From assembly GCA_036971715.1 (NCBI GenBank), contig JAVHJL010000002.1:2388501-2452500 (forward strand): DNA of 64,000 bases. The letters are read 5' to 3'. Positions 23,065 through 35,344 of the stretch are shown here, piece after piece. Position 1 is the first letter of the stretch. Each line of letters begins with the position of its first letter. Below the pieces are notes generated by a model. It did not search any database, was not told the origin of the DNA, and saw only the letters and a list, made by a program, of their open reading frames with translations. Made by a program: the position numbers and the translations under genes. Source of the stretch: Arthrobotrys musiformis. Taxonomy: Eukaryota > Ascomycota > Orbiliomycetes > Orbiliales > Orbiliaceae.

Positions 23065-25151
23065 TTATTTATCTTTACCCTTCCCCTTCGCCAGTTTCTT
23101 CCTCTCTCCCTCTTCGGAACTCCTCGACTCGTCGTCTGACCATTTGTCCAAATCATCCCCGTCGCCGACGGAGAATATGGCTTCACCTTCCCCGGAATGT
23201 CTGGGCTGGTCGAACGAGTCCTTCGGTAAGGGCTGATGACCCAGCGGCGCCGGTTCGTGGCTGATGTGTTCCTCCTCGTCGGATCCGGCGAGAGATGCGA
23301 TTTCAAAGCCATCGTCATCTTGTGCGATCTATAAATCATACACATTTGTCAGAATTTGTCAAAATTTAAACAGGTTGTTCACAAGTGTGGCAGCTACTAA
23401 CCTCATCAGACATCGCAAACCGTCTATTATTCAACGTCGGCCTCCAAAGGAAAGCCACAACCGCCAAATCGACAAGGTATACCAAATTCAACCACCCATC
23501 CAGCACGAACCACCGCGTCTGCCAATGCGTCGGGACGAAGTCGGGAGATCCGGTTCCGGCGAATGTCAAAGAGTTGATGAAGAAGAATCCAAAGATGACG
23601 ACGATGCTGCCCAAAAGAACCCACCAGAGTCGACGGTACATGAGTGCTTTAACGTTTTGCTTTCGGTCGAGGAGTTCCTTCATCGTTAGGTTGAGGGAGT
23701 TGAGGGTCCAGACGTAGAAGGCCGTTAGGGTTGCCGCGAGGGGGAGGATGACGAAGAGAACAAGGGGTCCTGCGGTCTCCGGGCTGACGATGGCGAGGGA
23801 GGCGACGGAGTAGATTACGCCGAAGATGAAGTGGGCTAGTGCCAGGGCTCTGCAGTACCACATCAGGCTGCCGAGGGACGGTTTGACGACACCGTATCCC
23901 ATGCACACGATCAAGAGGAGGAAGAAGGAGAAGGAGTTTCTCCCGGCGTTGAGGACGGCCACGATGACCATGAATACTTTTGCGACGATGTTAGAGCCGT
24001 GAATGTTCATGTAGTCTAAAAATATCCGTTAGCAAGGCTCCCCGTGGTTAAGCAATTTTGTCCATACCGTAGAATCCCCAAGTCATCAACATCTCGATAA
24101 TCAAGAAGATAATGATGGCCGTAATGTAATTTTGGACCGGCACTATTCACACCAATCAGCAACCCTCAATCCTATCCCACCAAACCACCTCATCGCAACC
24201 TAGACTTACAAATATCCCTGCGATGCTGCACATACAAAAATCCCCAAAAGACACCAATAAGTGCGTAGAGAATAGTAATCCCTCCGTAAAACGGTAGTTT
24301 GGGGATCTGCGACGCCGGCAGCTCTCCGTAGGCATTTCTGAACTCCACGACCCCGCTGTAATGTCTCGCGGCATAACCCCAGGTAGCGACACAGTAGAAC
24401 CCGGTCTTCTTGATGTCGTACTTTATCGGCTGGCCACCCTTGAGCTTAACAGTGGTGGTGAGCATCTGGGTTTGGGCGGTTTTGTTGGCTTTGGGGTCGA
24501 GGATGAATTGGCCGAGCTGGGATTGCTTGCAGTATTTGTTCTTGATGGCGTCGTCGGAGCATGTTACGATGGTCTAGAATGCAATGGTTAGTCTGTATAT
24601 AGGTAACACAGGGGTGGTTGGCATACAGTTGGCTCTCCTCTCTCATCGCGACCCTCAACACCGATCAGATGTTCATCCTTATACTCAAATATCAAAAGAC
24701 CTATTCCAAACGCTCCACGGTTAACAAAAGAAAAAAACGCGTTCCCATCCCACCCTCCCCTTCGGAATCTTTGTGTGGAATAGACGTACTAACGGCCCAA
24801 TCATCGAAATCCTTCTCTTCATCTGGGGTTTCCGGTTTATCCCCAGCAAACTTGACTAGAATATACGGCGCCACCTTCCCACCCCAAGCTTTTGGTCCGT
24901 ACATTCCCGAACATCGCTGCCGGTCATCGTCGGTGTTATGCTAGAAACAATTGATTTTAGCTTAAGTATTTCAAAAAAGAGTAACCATGCGACGGTGGTT
25001 GTGGAGGAGCCAAGTTGTGATGATATAAAAAAAAAAAAACAAGGGCTGACGAAGCTCTGGAGGGACGACATACGAGTGCATACTCGGCAGCTCTAGCTAG
25101 CGCCGCGAACAACAGCAGGACAGTTAATATTAGGGAATTCGAGGACCTCAT
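23065..25151 (-). CDS. PTM1: PTM1/TMEM87-type seven-transmembrane Golgi/endosome protein
   Basis: Seven exons, in gene order 25151-25074, 24940-24790, 24700-24627, 24573-24210, 24142-24068, 24015-23402 and 23328-23065, giving 539 residues. A signal peptide (MRSSNSLILTVLLLFAALARA) is followed by a lumenal domain of about 190 residues with paired cysteines, then seven hydrophobic segments beginning with PFYGGITILYALIGVFWGFL. The cytosolic tail is acidic and Ser-rich and ends in KKLAKGKGKDK. This is the GOST/LU7TM layout (yeast PTM1, human TMEM87, GPR107), whose members act in Golgi-endosome traffic. All six introns have GT..AG ends and keep the frame. It is divergent from GEP4. Confidence 0.88.
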
Positions 25152-26006
25152 CGTGGGGTATTAGGAGGGAACAGTTAACGGGAGACGGTCGTGGAGACGA
25201 TGAGGGTTTTCATCCAGCTGCGAGAGTGAAGGATCGAAGCCGGGCGTGGTGGATGGTGGACAGGATAGGTATTTCGGGGAGGTCGAGGTTGAAGTCGAGG
25301 TTGAGGCAACCCGGCGACGTACACTGCTTCGCTTTGGTTTACGTTACGTTACGTTGCAGCCGCGACAGACCGACCAAAGAGCCCGCCAGCTTAGAAAATT
25401 TACAAAAAAATGAAAATAAAATAAAATAAAATAAAATAAAATAAAAGAGAGATCACGAGGGAACAGAGGAGGTGTGCGATGCGATGGGACCACAGTGTAG
25501 ACTTGGTTATAAGCGGATGTGTATGTACCTGTGATTACATTAATGTGAAGCCAGGAGTGATTTCCGTATGCCTGGACATATATGCGATCTGGTCTCGACG
25601 ACTTGGCTGTTGGTCTTCTCTAACAAGCCTCAAAGCAATCAGGTTCATTCGAGACAAGAATAGTAGCTCCAGTCCCGTCCGGCCCAGGCAAACATTCCAC
25701 AGACAGGCCGAGACAAGGCCGGGCAGTCAAGGCAAGGTAGGTACCCGGCAGCCTTCCGGTTTACGTATACACTTCCCTTCGACCAGTCAATATTCTCCCA
25801 GGAACCATCCTTGGCCCTTTCTCTCTTTCCTTTTTTGAGAACTGCGGGTGAGAGAGGAAAACAAAATACAACATCTGGACAACCGTTTCAACAACTAAAA
25901 AACACCATCCCGAAACACCCATCCTGATACACACCACCACTCAGAATAGTATTAATAAATACATACACCTGTCAGGTTTTGTGTACGGGAGCGTGTAGCA
26001 AGTGCA
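25152..26006. promoter_or_regulatory. Divergent promoter region PTM1-like / GEP4
   Basis: An 855-bp space between two head-to-head starts. It contains TTACG repeated three times (25339-25355) and an AAAAT microsatellite (25413-25446). No other gene seen. Confidence 0.5.
25413..25446. repeat. (AAAAT)n microsatellite
   Basis: About six and a half tandem copies of AAAAT in the divergent promoter, on a site likely to vary in length. Confidence 0.9.
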
Positions 26007-27072
26007 ATGATAGGCGGCAATTTGTCCGCCACCTTTAACGCCCTCCGGGTCCTCTACGACCCGTCACTGTGTTTGCCTCATCTGGTCATCCCGACCTTTG
26101 CGCACTTGCCCGTGCCGCTGAGGTTCCCCGGACAGAAGTCCGAGATACGGGCTGTGATATTGGATAAAGATAACTGCATATCAGAGAACTATGCGCTGGA
26201 GGTCTACCCGCCTTATAAGGTATGTACTATTATTTCGTAGAGCAGTATAAAATACGATATTCATACAGACGATGTTTTATAAATTTGATAATATAGTGAT
26301 ATAAAAATATTAACCTATCGACATATTTATTATCCAGGACAAATTCGAGGCCCTCAAAGCAGCATACCCAGGGAACCGCCTGCTAATAGTCTCCAATTCC
26401 TCGGGAACACAAGACGACAAAGACGGTAAAGAGGTAAGTGACATCCCATCCTAACAACCTAAACTCCAACCCCCTCCCACCAACAAACTATCAACATACA
26501 ACCGCGCCACAAAACGAAACCCCACAAGAAACAAAAAACCCTAATACACATTCGTATATATAAATATATAAATATATATAACAGGCCGCCCTCCTCTCCG
26601 AAAAACTCTCAATCCCCGTCCTCCGCCACAATATCAAAAAGCCAGGCTGTCTGGACGAAATCATAACCCACCTGCGCGCCTGTCCCGACGTTCAACTAGA
26701 CTCTCCCTCACAAATCGCCGTTGTTGGCGATCGCTTGTTCACCGATGTCATGATGGCCAACATGATGGGCGCTTGGGGTGTTTGGGTTAGAGATGGTGTG
26801 GATGTCAAGTATGCCAGTGCTGTAAGTTGTCCTCTTTCCCTCTCTCCCTCTCTCCTCTTTTCCCTTCCCATTTCCTCCTCCCCCTCCCGTGAGAATTATT
26901 TGGAGGTTGGGTTTAGGGGAGGTTGGTGGCAATGTTTATATAAAATAAACATAAAAAGATCGGCTGGTGTTAATATAATATATGGTTACAGTTCTCGGGT
27001 TTCGAGAAAGGTCTTCATGATTTTCTCGTGAAACGGGGGTACCAACCTCCGTCGCCACAATCAAAATCATAA
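26007..27072 (+). CDS. GEP4: Mitochondrial phosphatidylglycerophosphatase
   Basis: Four exons (26007-26219, 26338-26433, 26585-26821 and 26992-27072) encode 208 residues. The HAD motif is ILDKDNC, with the two Asp at about 53 and 55, matching the DxDN form of GEP4. Motif II corresponds to LLIVSNSSGT, and the C-terminal HAD motif to VVGDRLFTDVMMAN. Ends with RGYQPP, common in fungal members. GEP4 removes phosphate from phosphatidylglycerophosphate in the mitochondrial matrix, a step of cardiolipin synthesis. All catalytic motifs are intact. Intron 2 is A/T-rich with a long TATATAAAT stretch. The last exon codes for only 26 residues. Confidence 0.93.
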
Positions 27073-28772
27073 AGAATTACACACTCACAAAAGAAATAAA
27101 ACAGAGAAAAAGAAAGGGGGGGAAAGAAATAGAATATTTAGCGCTTGTGCTTGTACTCATATACAAGTAGATCGTAATATACATTAATAACGGCGATTAC
27201 ACTCCGATGTTCTAGAAAAAAAAGAATAGAGCGGAAGGGCAGTCTACCCGACTTAATAATATAATCACAACTGGGAACACCCATCCAGTATCAACAGGGG
27301 GGCATTGGAGAAATATAAACATCATACCCACGGATACCAGCATAACGGTATACCCCCGTACCCCTCCCTTCAACTCGCCTGTATACATTGCCATTGCGGA
27401 ACTATCCAGGGTAATCAATCGGTCCCCTCCCGTTTCCTCCGGCACGGCCCAACCGAAATTTGAATATTTAAATATTTTCCTTTTTCCTTTTTTACTCACG
27501 CCACTGCGCGCGCGCGGGTTCGTAACGGTACCGGAGGGAAGGGAAAGGGATGGGATGGGAAAGGGTTGAGTCGTGTAACCCCAACTTCGCGTCTTCGGAG
27601 ATTTCCATATCACCTTTTTTTATAAAAAAGTTTATCATACGTACATATCACATTTTATCAGAATCCACCTTTGACGGTTGAACTTCTTAAGACAACGTTG
27701 TTCATTAATCGGTTAAAAACAAGTAATAATGATAATAAAGATAAAAAATATTACTACACGAAAGTAAAAAAGAAGGAAACCTCGCTGGCGAGTTCCGTAC
27801 ATGAAAAAAAGCCAATACATCGGATCCAGAAAAAGCGAAAGGAAATACATATTATGATCGAACAAAATGTCTTCTTCAAGAGAGATGGGGGGTGGTCATT
27901 AACGGTGATAGTATTAAAAACAGAAAAATTATATTAAAAGATAACTACGGGGGCATTACAATGAACAAGAAGTGTAAGGAAAAAGCGGAAAGGGCGTGAA
28001 GTTTTTTGACAAAGTTCTGATTTGCTTTTATTTTCCCTTTTTGCTACTCTAGCCTTTTTTTTATCTAAAAAGCTATGTATGGTTTTTTGTGATATTTGAC
28101 AAAAAAGGGAGAATAAGAGGAGGCGGGCTGGCAATTGAGATTTGCGCTTTGTATCTTTCGTTTTATCTTCGAAAGGGGAAGAGGGCCTCGGGGCGATGAT
28201 GGTGGAGATGATTGTAAAAGGGAAAAGCAAAACGAAGGCCATTACGATGAGTAAGAGAGAGTGAGAGATGTAAAAGCAAAAAGCACACACAGAATGCGAG
28301 AGAGTGAGTGCGTGAAAAAAAAAAAGAATACAATATGCTTTACATGACTTTGTCTTTCAGACTTTGAAAACGCAGATATATAAAAAAATGAATTTCAGAT
28401 CCCAACAATGTTTGAACGAATGCAAGATGATAGTGAAAAAATCAATTATACCCAAACTATTAACGACTCAAATATTTTGCAGTTTGCAGGAGAAAAACTA
28501 GAGCATCAGACCAATAGAGATAAGGAAATAAAAAAAAGGAAAGACGTTTTGTTACCACACCAAAGTGAATTCGATTTCGCTAGACATCATGATCGGAGAG
28601 AGATTGTTTGTGACCCATTAAGTTTGTTGTTGTATGTAATGCATGCAGATAGATGATGATATGACTAAAAGAGAGATATAAAAGGTGGCGGAAGAGAAAA
28701 GAAAAAAAAAGGGAAAGGCTTAAGTATGGTTTTTTGAATTTTTTTTTTCTTGTTCTAGAGATGCTTGCATCG
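27073..28772. other. Convergent spacer GEP4 / homeodomain gene
   Basis: 1.7 kb, A/T-rich with A and T runs. It probably holds a long 3' UTR of the homeodomain gene. A minus-strand frame at 27212-27613 has two hydrophobic stretches but no recognisable family, so I do not call it a gene. Confidence 0.5.
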
Positions 28773-30860
28773 TTACAGGGGGTGAGGCTGAGCGTGCGCC
28801 AGATGCGGTGTCGAATGCTGCTCCGGAGATTGTGTGACATGGTGGCCCATTGGGCTCATATTGTACGGCGAGAGATGGCTCTCAACATCCTCGATGTCCT
28901 CTAGGGCTGGGGGGCTCTGGTGGATTCCTAACGACTGCTTGGCATAGAGGTCTGTCAATTCATCGTTGCCGTAGAGGGCTTGCTCATGGGTGAGCGGGAA
29001 CAACTCGGCCGATCCGGTTCGGTCGATGAATGGAGGCGAGCCGGATGCGATGATTGGGTCACCATTGCTCAGTGCCGACAGAGGAGATACAGACTGTGGG
29101 ATCATGCCACCGTGGTTGATCATGGGGGACAACCATGGCTGGTCCATGAAGGGGGAGTGGAGGCCTGGTGTCATGGCGAGTTCACCTGGCATACCCGGGC
29201 TGGCAGCATATTCAGAAACGGTAGTGGCTGCAGAAAGAGGATAAGCTGGTCTGTAATCCAAGAAACCAGGAGCAGAAGTATCGATTCTGAGGTTGTTCGA
29301 CATGGCATGGGGATGCTGGGGAGCTGGGGCAAACAAATGGTTGTTGGAGTTCTCCTCCATCTTGAGCTTGGGGCTGACGGAAGTGCCAAGGAAGAAGGAA
29401 TCCTCGTTTTCCGGTTCGATGATAACATCGTCGAACTGGAATGAAGGCATGGGACCAAAGTTTGCGAAGTCGTTGATGTTGGGGACGGAACGACTCCTCT
29501 GCCTCTTGTGTCTGTAGGGGTTGGCAATGTGTCCTCTGGCTTCTTGCTGGACGAGGGATGGTGGGGCCATCATTCCAGAAGCAGACGAAGGACGCATTGG
29601 AGGGGATGGTGGGCTAGCAAATGTGGCATCGAACATGAATGGCTGTGGTTGTCTGTGTCGGTTCTGGAAAACATCCAAGTTCAAGAGCTTAGCAAGCTGA
29701 CCCTGCAGAGACTTAGCATTGCCTCCGAGAGTGTGGGTGAAGATCTGAGTAGCCTGCTGGTCTTCAGTGAAGTCGCCGCATTGGACGAAACCACCGGAGC
29801 CAGATGTATCCATGAAGAAGTGTGGTGGCTTGAGCAATTGAATGACAAGCTGACCCTGCATCTGTCCACCGTGCGTGCTTGGTGGGGCCATTGGAACATT
29901 CAAAGTCTCGAGTTCGATGCTCTTGATATTCCTGAATGGATACTCAATCTTGTAGCCTGCAGAGTCGTTGTTGATGTAGTATGTGATGCAAGCCTTCTCG
30001 GGCGAGTAGAAAACTACGAGATCCATAGCGTTCTGTCCGATGCGTCTCCATGTACCAATGTTCAAGGAACGGCATGTGAAGTGGTGAATGACAATCTTTC
30101 CGGTAGAGGCTTCACCGGGTGCGGAGAAACCGCCTCCGAAACCATTCAATGCACCGCTTGTGCCGTACGCAAGAGCCTTCATCTCGGGGTTCTGGTTAGC
30201 AAGGTAGAGTCTGACACTCTCTGGTATCGAATCAATGTCCTCGCCGCCATTCTCCAAAGACTTCTTTGCAATCAACTTGATCTTTGCACGTCTGTTTGCA
30301 TTGAATTAGCAAAGTCTGTTTTTTTTTTTTTATCGATATGGATTTGAAATGTGGAAGAGACGCTTACCTGTTCTGGAACCAAATCTGCACAGATCTCTCT
30401 GTCATATTGATTTCCTGAGCTATTCTATCTCTGACAACGGCAGTTGGAGTGGGGTTCTTGCTGAACTCGCGCTCTAGTGTGACTAGCTGGTCCTGGGTAG
30501 CTCGCTGACGCTTTTGATTCTTCTGTTGCTGCGTCAGGGTGCTCTTCCTTGGAGGCCGTCTGACAGCTCCCGACGAGGTATTGGAGCCGCCATGTTGCTG
30601 TGGTGGGAGTGGGGGAGAACTCGAGGCAGCAGAAGACACCGAGGCGAATGACAGCCTATGGTCTCCAGACTGGAACATCTGGGATGCTATTCATTAAGAT
30701 TATACAATTTAGCAACATGTCTACCACCCATGTATATGATATTGTGTATATGAATTGAAAATTTTATATAATATCAAATCATGTAATATCATAAGGGCAA
30801 AAAAGAGGACAGGGTATTCAACCAACCTTCCAGAAGTTCCTGATGAGGTGTAGCAAACAT
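28773..30860 (-). CDS. Homeodomain transcription factor (Phx1/Htf1-like)
   Basis: Three exons, in gene order 30860-30827, 30686-30368 and 30291-28773, give 623 residues. Exon 1 (MFATPHQELLE) is inferred from an ATG in frame with good splice sites; without it the protein would begin at 30678. The homeodomain lies at about 68-127 and ends in helix 3, SVQIWFQNRRAKIK, with the intron inside it. A second block conserved in this fungal family, NIGTWRRIGQNAMDLVVFY onward (about 180-250), follows. The rest is Pro/Ser/His-rich with a basic patch, YRHKRQRSRS. Relatives act in conidiation, development and stationary-phase survival. Assignment to Phx1 or Htf1 is a guess. It has 5.4 kb of gene-poor sequence upstream. 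Confidence 0.88.
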
Positions 30861-33800
30861 TACTGAATATATTATATTTTATATATCTCGATCAGATGAG
30901 AGTGGATTATCTTCTTCGGGACTTATTGGTCCGCACAACGTGGTTCTATCAAACCAACTTCCTCTCTCAAGGCGCAGATGCACTCTGATTTGGTATCTTA
31001 AGGGTGGGTGTGTTTATCTCGGCGTATGATGTCGTTAAAATTGCAAAATGCAAGAGCAGTAATAAAAACGTATTCTCTTTTGGGCCTGGGGTTGAAGCAA
31101 AAGCAGTGGTATAGTTGGGTTAAGTGGATCGAGCAATTATTCGTAATGAGATATCTGAACGCGTTGAATCTTGAGACCTTGTGTATTACTTTCCACCTTG
31201 AATAATAATTTCCCTTGTAGAATAGTAGCAGTAGTAGTAGTAGCGTAGTGTGTAGTGTAAGCCCGTCGTCCGATTAAAGGCCCTTTCGATAAGATAAAAT
31301 AAAATAACGAAGCGAAATTCAATAATAAAATAAGGAGCGTGATGGGATCAGCCGAATGAGTGAGGCTATATCCTAGGGTTTTTTGGCAAAAAATCAAGAA
31401 TGAACGAATGAGTGTTATGTCTCTTCGAAGTTTGATTACGAGGAGAAATTGGGGGAGATGAAAGGGAATTAAAAGGAAAACAGAAGGAGGGAGGGAAAGG
31501 GAAGGAATAATTGTAGGAAGAGAGCGAGCGGATGTGTACACCAGAAGGCCCAGGAAAAAGTAACGACAGGTCCCACGGGAGGAGGGAAGGGGCCTTGTCG
31601 AGGCTGGCTTCTTTGCGCAGAGGAGGGAACGAACGACTCCACCAAACGAGCCCTTCGCCATGACTGGGCAAAAAGGGGGATCCAAAACAGACCGACAGAT
31701 TCTACACACGCTAACGAGAGACCCTCCCACACACATCCCATCGACTCCGACATCTTTTCGGGCAAGGTGGTACAGCTCGCTCCATGCAAAAATCCTCCCT
31801 TTCGCTGACCTGCGTTAAGTTACCCCTGTCGGAATCTTTGGAGGACTGCGAAGAATTGGGCAGGCGTGGGGACGCCTGTTTTTCTTGTTGCCATGTTTTC
31901 TTCTTTTGGGCCTGTCTGTTCCGGAGGCCCTTTCCCCCAAATGGTGATAGCCGGGCGAGGTGGGTTTTTTTTCTTTTGAGTTCTTGTGTACATGTACCGC
32001 GTGTGATCTCTCTCCGGTCGTTCGTTGAGCCTTGCGGATTCTCAAGATTACGGGCCAATTGCTTCGCCTGGCTCTTTGGTTCGAGATTCGTGTCCACGCT
32101 CACCTCACCAAAAAAAAGCGAGAGGTAACCCAGACACACACAATGATGAGAAGAGAAACAGACAACCGTTCTCATGCATGCGGTTGTTCGTAACGCCGTC
32201 ATGGCGCAATCTTCTTTTGGAGATACTTTCTCAATTGCAGTTGCAAAGAAACATGCCTAAAGCCGCTGGAATTAAGCAACCCAGGGATCCTGTACCTGTT
32301 GCATTTCTTCGACTCGTTGATTGTTGTTTGTTGCGACTTTTTTTGACAGAGCGCGTGCGCTCCTAACAAGGTTGCCTGCCTGTTTGCGGTGCAGCTCCCC
32401 CGCCAAACATCGGGATAGGTTGTAGTGAACTTTTTAGAGGATGCGTGTGCGTGTGTGTGCATCCTGGTGGTGATGGTTCCCTTCTTCTGCTTGGTGCTGG
32501 TGCTGGTGCTGCTATTCACACCAGGAATTCTATTCCCATTAGTCATGGCCAACAGCGCCGAATAAAGGGAAGAAAAAAATATCATCCCCTCGATGTGCAA
32601 GCCGTATTGAGCGTAGTAACATATCCCAAACACCGGCCGCCCTTTACTTCTGGCAATCGTTGAAGCTCTAAAACTTCCTCATGCCAGAAATGTCGTCACT
32701 AAAGGCATGGTGGAAAATGCTATGCTCCCCTTGGAAAGAAGTCAAGACTGTGCCATTCCAGCCCAAAGCTGCATCGCAGTCAAAGGGACGAATAGCAATC
32801 TGTTCATTCAGCGGAGTTTTCCCTCGAGGGTTTGTGCGAAAGCCGCAGGATAAGGAGGACCGGGTTCGTGATTGGCAGGCGCCGGATCCTGATGGTCCAG
32901 GCTCTCCGGCTGGGCAAGGGCGGTGGTCCAACCAAACCGTCCCCACGCATGTTCAGCCAATCAGGCTATCGGTCGAACAGGCCTTGTCCTTCGTCGATGG
33001 CAAACTTTTTTCTTTTGCATGAGGTGAAAGTCTTGTCGGCATTAAGCAAGACGGCCGGGGGAAGAAAGCCCATGGCCAAGTTGGTTTTGGTTCTTGTGCA
33101 TTCGGTCAGTGGCGCTTGACCCAATCGAGGATTTAAAGGGGGTTCGATAGACGTATGTCCCATATCATCCTTGTGCCGAAACACCATGAGGAGGAGCCGG
33201 GTCAGACATGAGAGTCCACCGTAACTCTCTGGTGTGCGAATAATCCGGCAATCAGAGGCGCTTCCGTCGATAGCGATGAGGCTTGTAAGCCCAACGGGCG
33301 AGTTCACCAGCTTGCTTTGGATACTTTTAAAAATATTCTCTCCGGCGAGTTAAATGTTAACATTACCATCTGCAAGTCAGCAATTAGCCTCAATTGCACA
33401 GTTGCAATCGTTTGAAGTCTCTTCGCTTTTCTGATGAGACGAGCGCGAGCATGCAATCGACTGCTGCTGCTTATCCCCCACAAATTAAACCGACGAAAAC
33501 GGGTGCCACTTTGGCGTTTTACTTTTCTTTTCTTTGTCTTTGGCTACTGTTAGTTATCATGACCAGGACATCTAAAAATACACAAACGAGGCCTGCAATC
33601 GCACGTGGTTTTCCTCTCAACTATTACATAGTATTTCGTGCATCCGAAGCGGTGAGTGTGTGTCCATGGCCAGCCATGGCCATGGGGGGGAGGAATATGA
33701 TCCTCAACCTTGTCCTGATATCAACTTGAGCTTGATCATAATGTCTCCCTCCAAAACACCCTCATCCAAAACAAACGTTTCCAAACAATGCATCCATCCC

Positions 33801-35108
33801 CTTGACCTGTGACAAAGAAGGTTCGATGCAGGAACCTGCGCTGCACCGCGCCCATTCAGCTTTCTCACAATCAAGAAGAGAGAAAAGGTGAGAGAGGGAA
33901 GCCCTTGCCGTTGGTCAAAACCGAACTTTTCCCATTCGGTTCCCATCGGTGCCAATGAGCGACTCGCGTCCCCTTTCCGTACCCGAGACTGGATGTCGGA
34001 AAGCTGTACTGTGCCTCAACAGCGACGCTAATGTTTGTCTAACCCAGTGTAATATAATGTGCATACTGTTAGATCCGGGACTAAGGCTGCAAATAAGTAT
34101 ACTTAGTAAAGTAGCTAAGTAGTTGGGACTGAGGATGTCTGTCTACAGCTGGGCATCCTGCGAGTCCCTTTCTCCTTGCATTGACATCTTTAGTAACCTC
34201 CCCGGGGGCTCCCATGTGTCCATACCCCCAAATACATAGTATCTTATGTATACAGACCACATACTACATACATACGTACGTACATGTACGGCATGAAAGC
34301 CCAGTAGACAAACTTCACAGTGCATGTAACTTCATCGGTACCTTTTTGTGCCTCTTTTTGCTAACTTCACAGCATGTTGCTTTTTTATACACGCCATAGG
34401 CACGCCGCCGCCGTCCTAGGCCTCTTTTTTGGTTTCTCTTTTTTCTCTCCCCTTCCTCTTTTCCCAATTTCCGTTGGTGAAAGGGAAAAGAAAAATGCAC
34501 ACTTCATCGAAGGGAAATTCTTTGTCAAACATTTTTATTCCTTTTTTTTCTCTTTCTATTTCTGTTTATTTTATTTTGCTGTGCCTTGCCTCGATTCTTC
34601 TTGATCGATCGATCGGGCGAGTTCGCGCGGAGGGGTAAATCGGCAATGGCTATCGAACGTGATGTCTTCTCTCCATACCTTTCGAGCTTCTCGAACCATT
34701 CTTGAGAATCCCCCCCCTCTGATATGTCAAGTTGGTACCTGAAACGACGGGATAACATGTGCAATGCAATTGGGGGGGTCTCCCCAGAAAGAATTCCCAT
34801 GTCTTCGTCTTCATCTTGATCTATTCAAGCTTGGTATAGTATAGTATGGCCTAGGGGCCTGCTGCAGGGCGGACATTCCAACCCATCGATACCAAACATG
34901 CATATACATAATTCACACATACATGCACGCACTCACATACATAAGAAAAAAAGAAGAATAGATCCACACACACCAATGGGAGGGGAGGAATTGTGAAGAA
35001 TACCACATGCCTAATGACAGTATGTGTATTGTATGTACTGTATATCTTCGATTTGTGATAAATAATCTACCGACCCGTCTCGGTAACTAGTTTCTTTCGT
35101 AAGCACTT

Positions 35109-35120
35109 GGTATATATACC
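35109..35120 (+). promoter_or_regulatory. TATA palindrome before the small candidate gene
   Basis: GGTATATATACC, a perfect palindrome, ends 24 bp before the ATG at 35145. The position fits a TATA box with a very short leader. Confidence 0.35.
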
Positions 35121-35144
35121 TGATACACACAGACCTTACATACC

Positions 35145-35344
35145 ATGGCCACCATCACCATCCCAGTCGAATCCACCCATCGGAATTCTAAGAATAGCGA
35201 TGATGAGGGCAAGAGGGGTTCGCCGGTGCGGCCGGGCGGGGGGGTTTTTTTGATATCAAGAAAAGTCTTGAATATATGAAATTTGCCAAGAATTTAGCCT
35301 ACGACATGGACAATTTACTAACTTTCAACGGCAAGGAGGTTTAG
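35145..35344 (+). CDS. Small candidate gene of about 66 codons with a frame break at G7T7
   Basis: The ATG is in a strong context (TACCATGGCC). The first frame reads MATITIPVESTHRNSKNSDD and continues to the G7T7 run at 35238-35251. Beyond this run the original frame soon stops, but the frame one base back reads FFDIKKSLEYMKFAKNLAYD and then MDNLLTFNGKEV to a TAG at 35342-35344. The whole is 200 nt, one base short of 67 codons, as expected if one base of the homopolymer is missing from the assembly or lost in a mutation. No usable intron joins the halves. I do not recognise the protein. It is hydrophilic at first, then helical and amphipathic. It could be a real gene with a sequencing error, a decayed gene, or chance. 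Confidence 0.4.

Noticed and set aside
25339..25355. TTACG repeated three times in the PTM1/GEP4 divergent promoter
   Set aside because: Too short to separate from chance; kept only as a description of the spacer.
27212..27613. 133-residue minus-strand frame with two hydrophobic stretches
   Set aside because: No family, low-complexity ends, and a position inside the likely 3' UTR of the homeodomain gene. It would need transcript support.
32681..33022. 113-residue plus-strand frame (MPEMSSLKAWWKML...)
   Set aside because: Mixed composition but no recognisable motif; overlapping frames on both strands are equally open.
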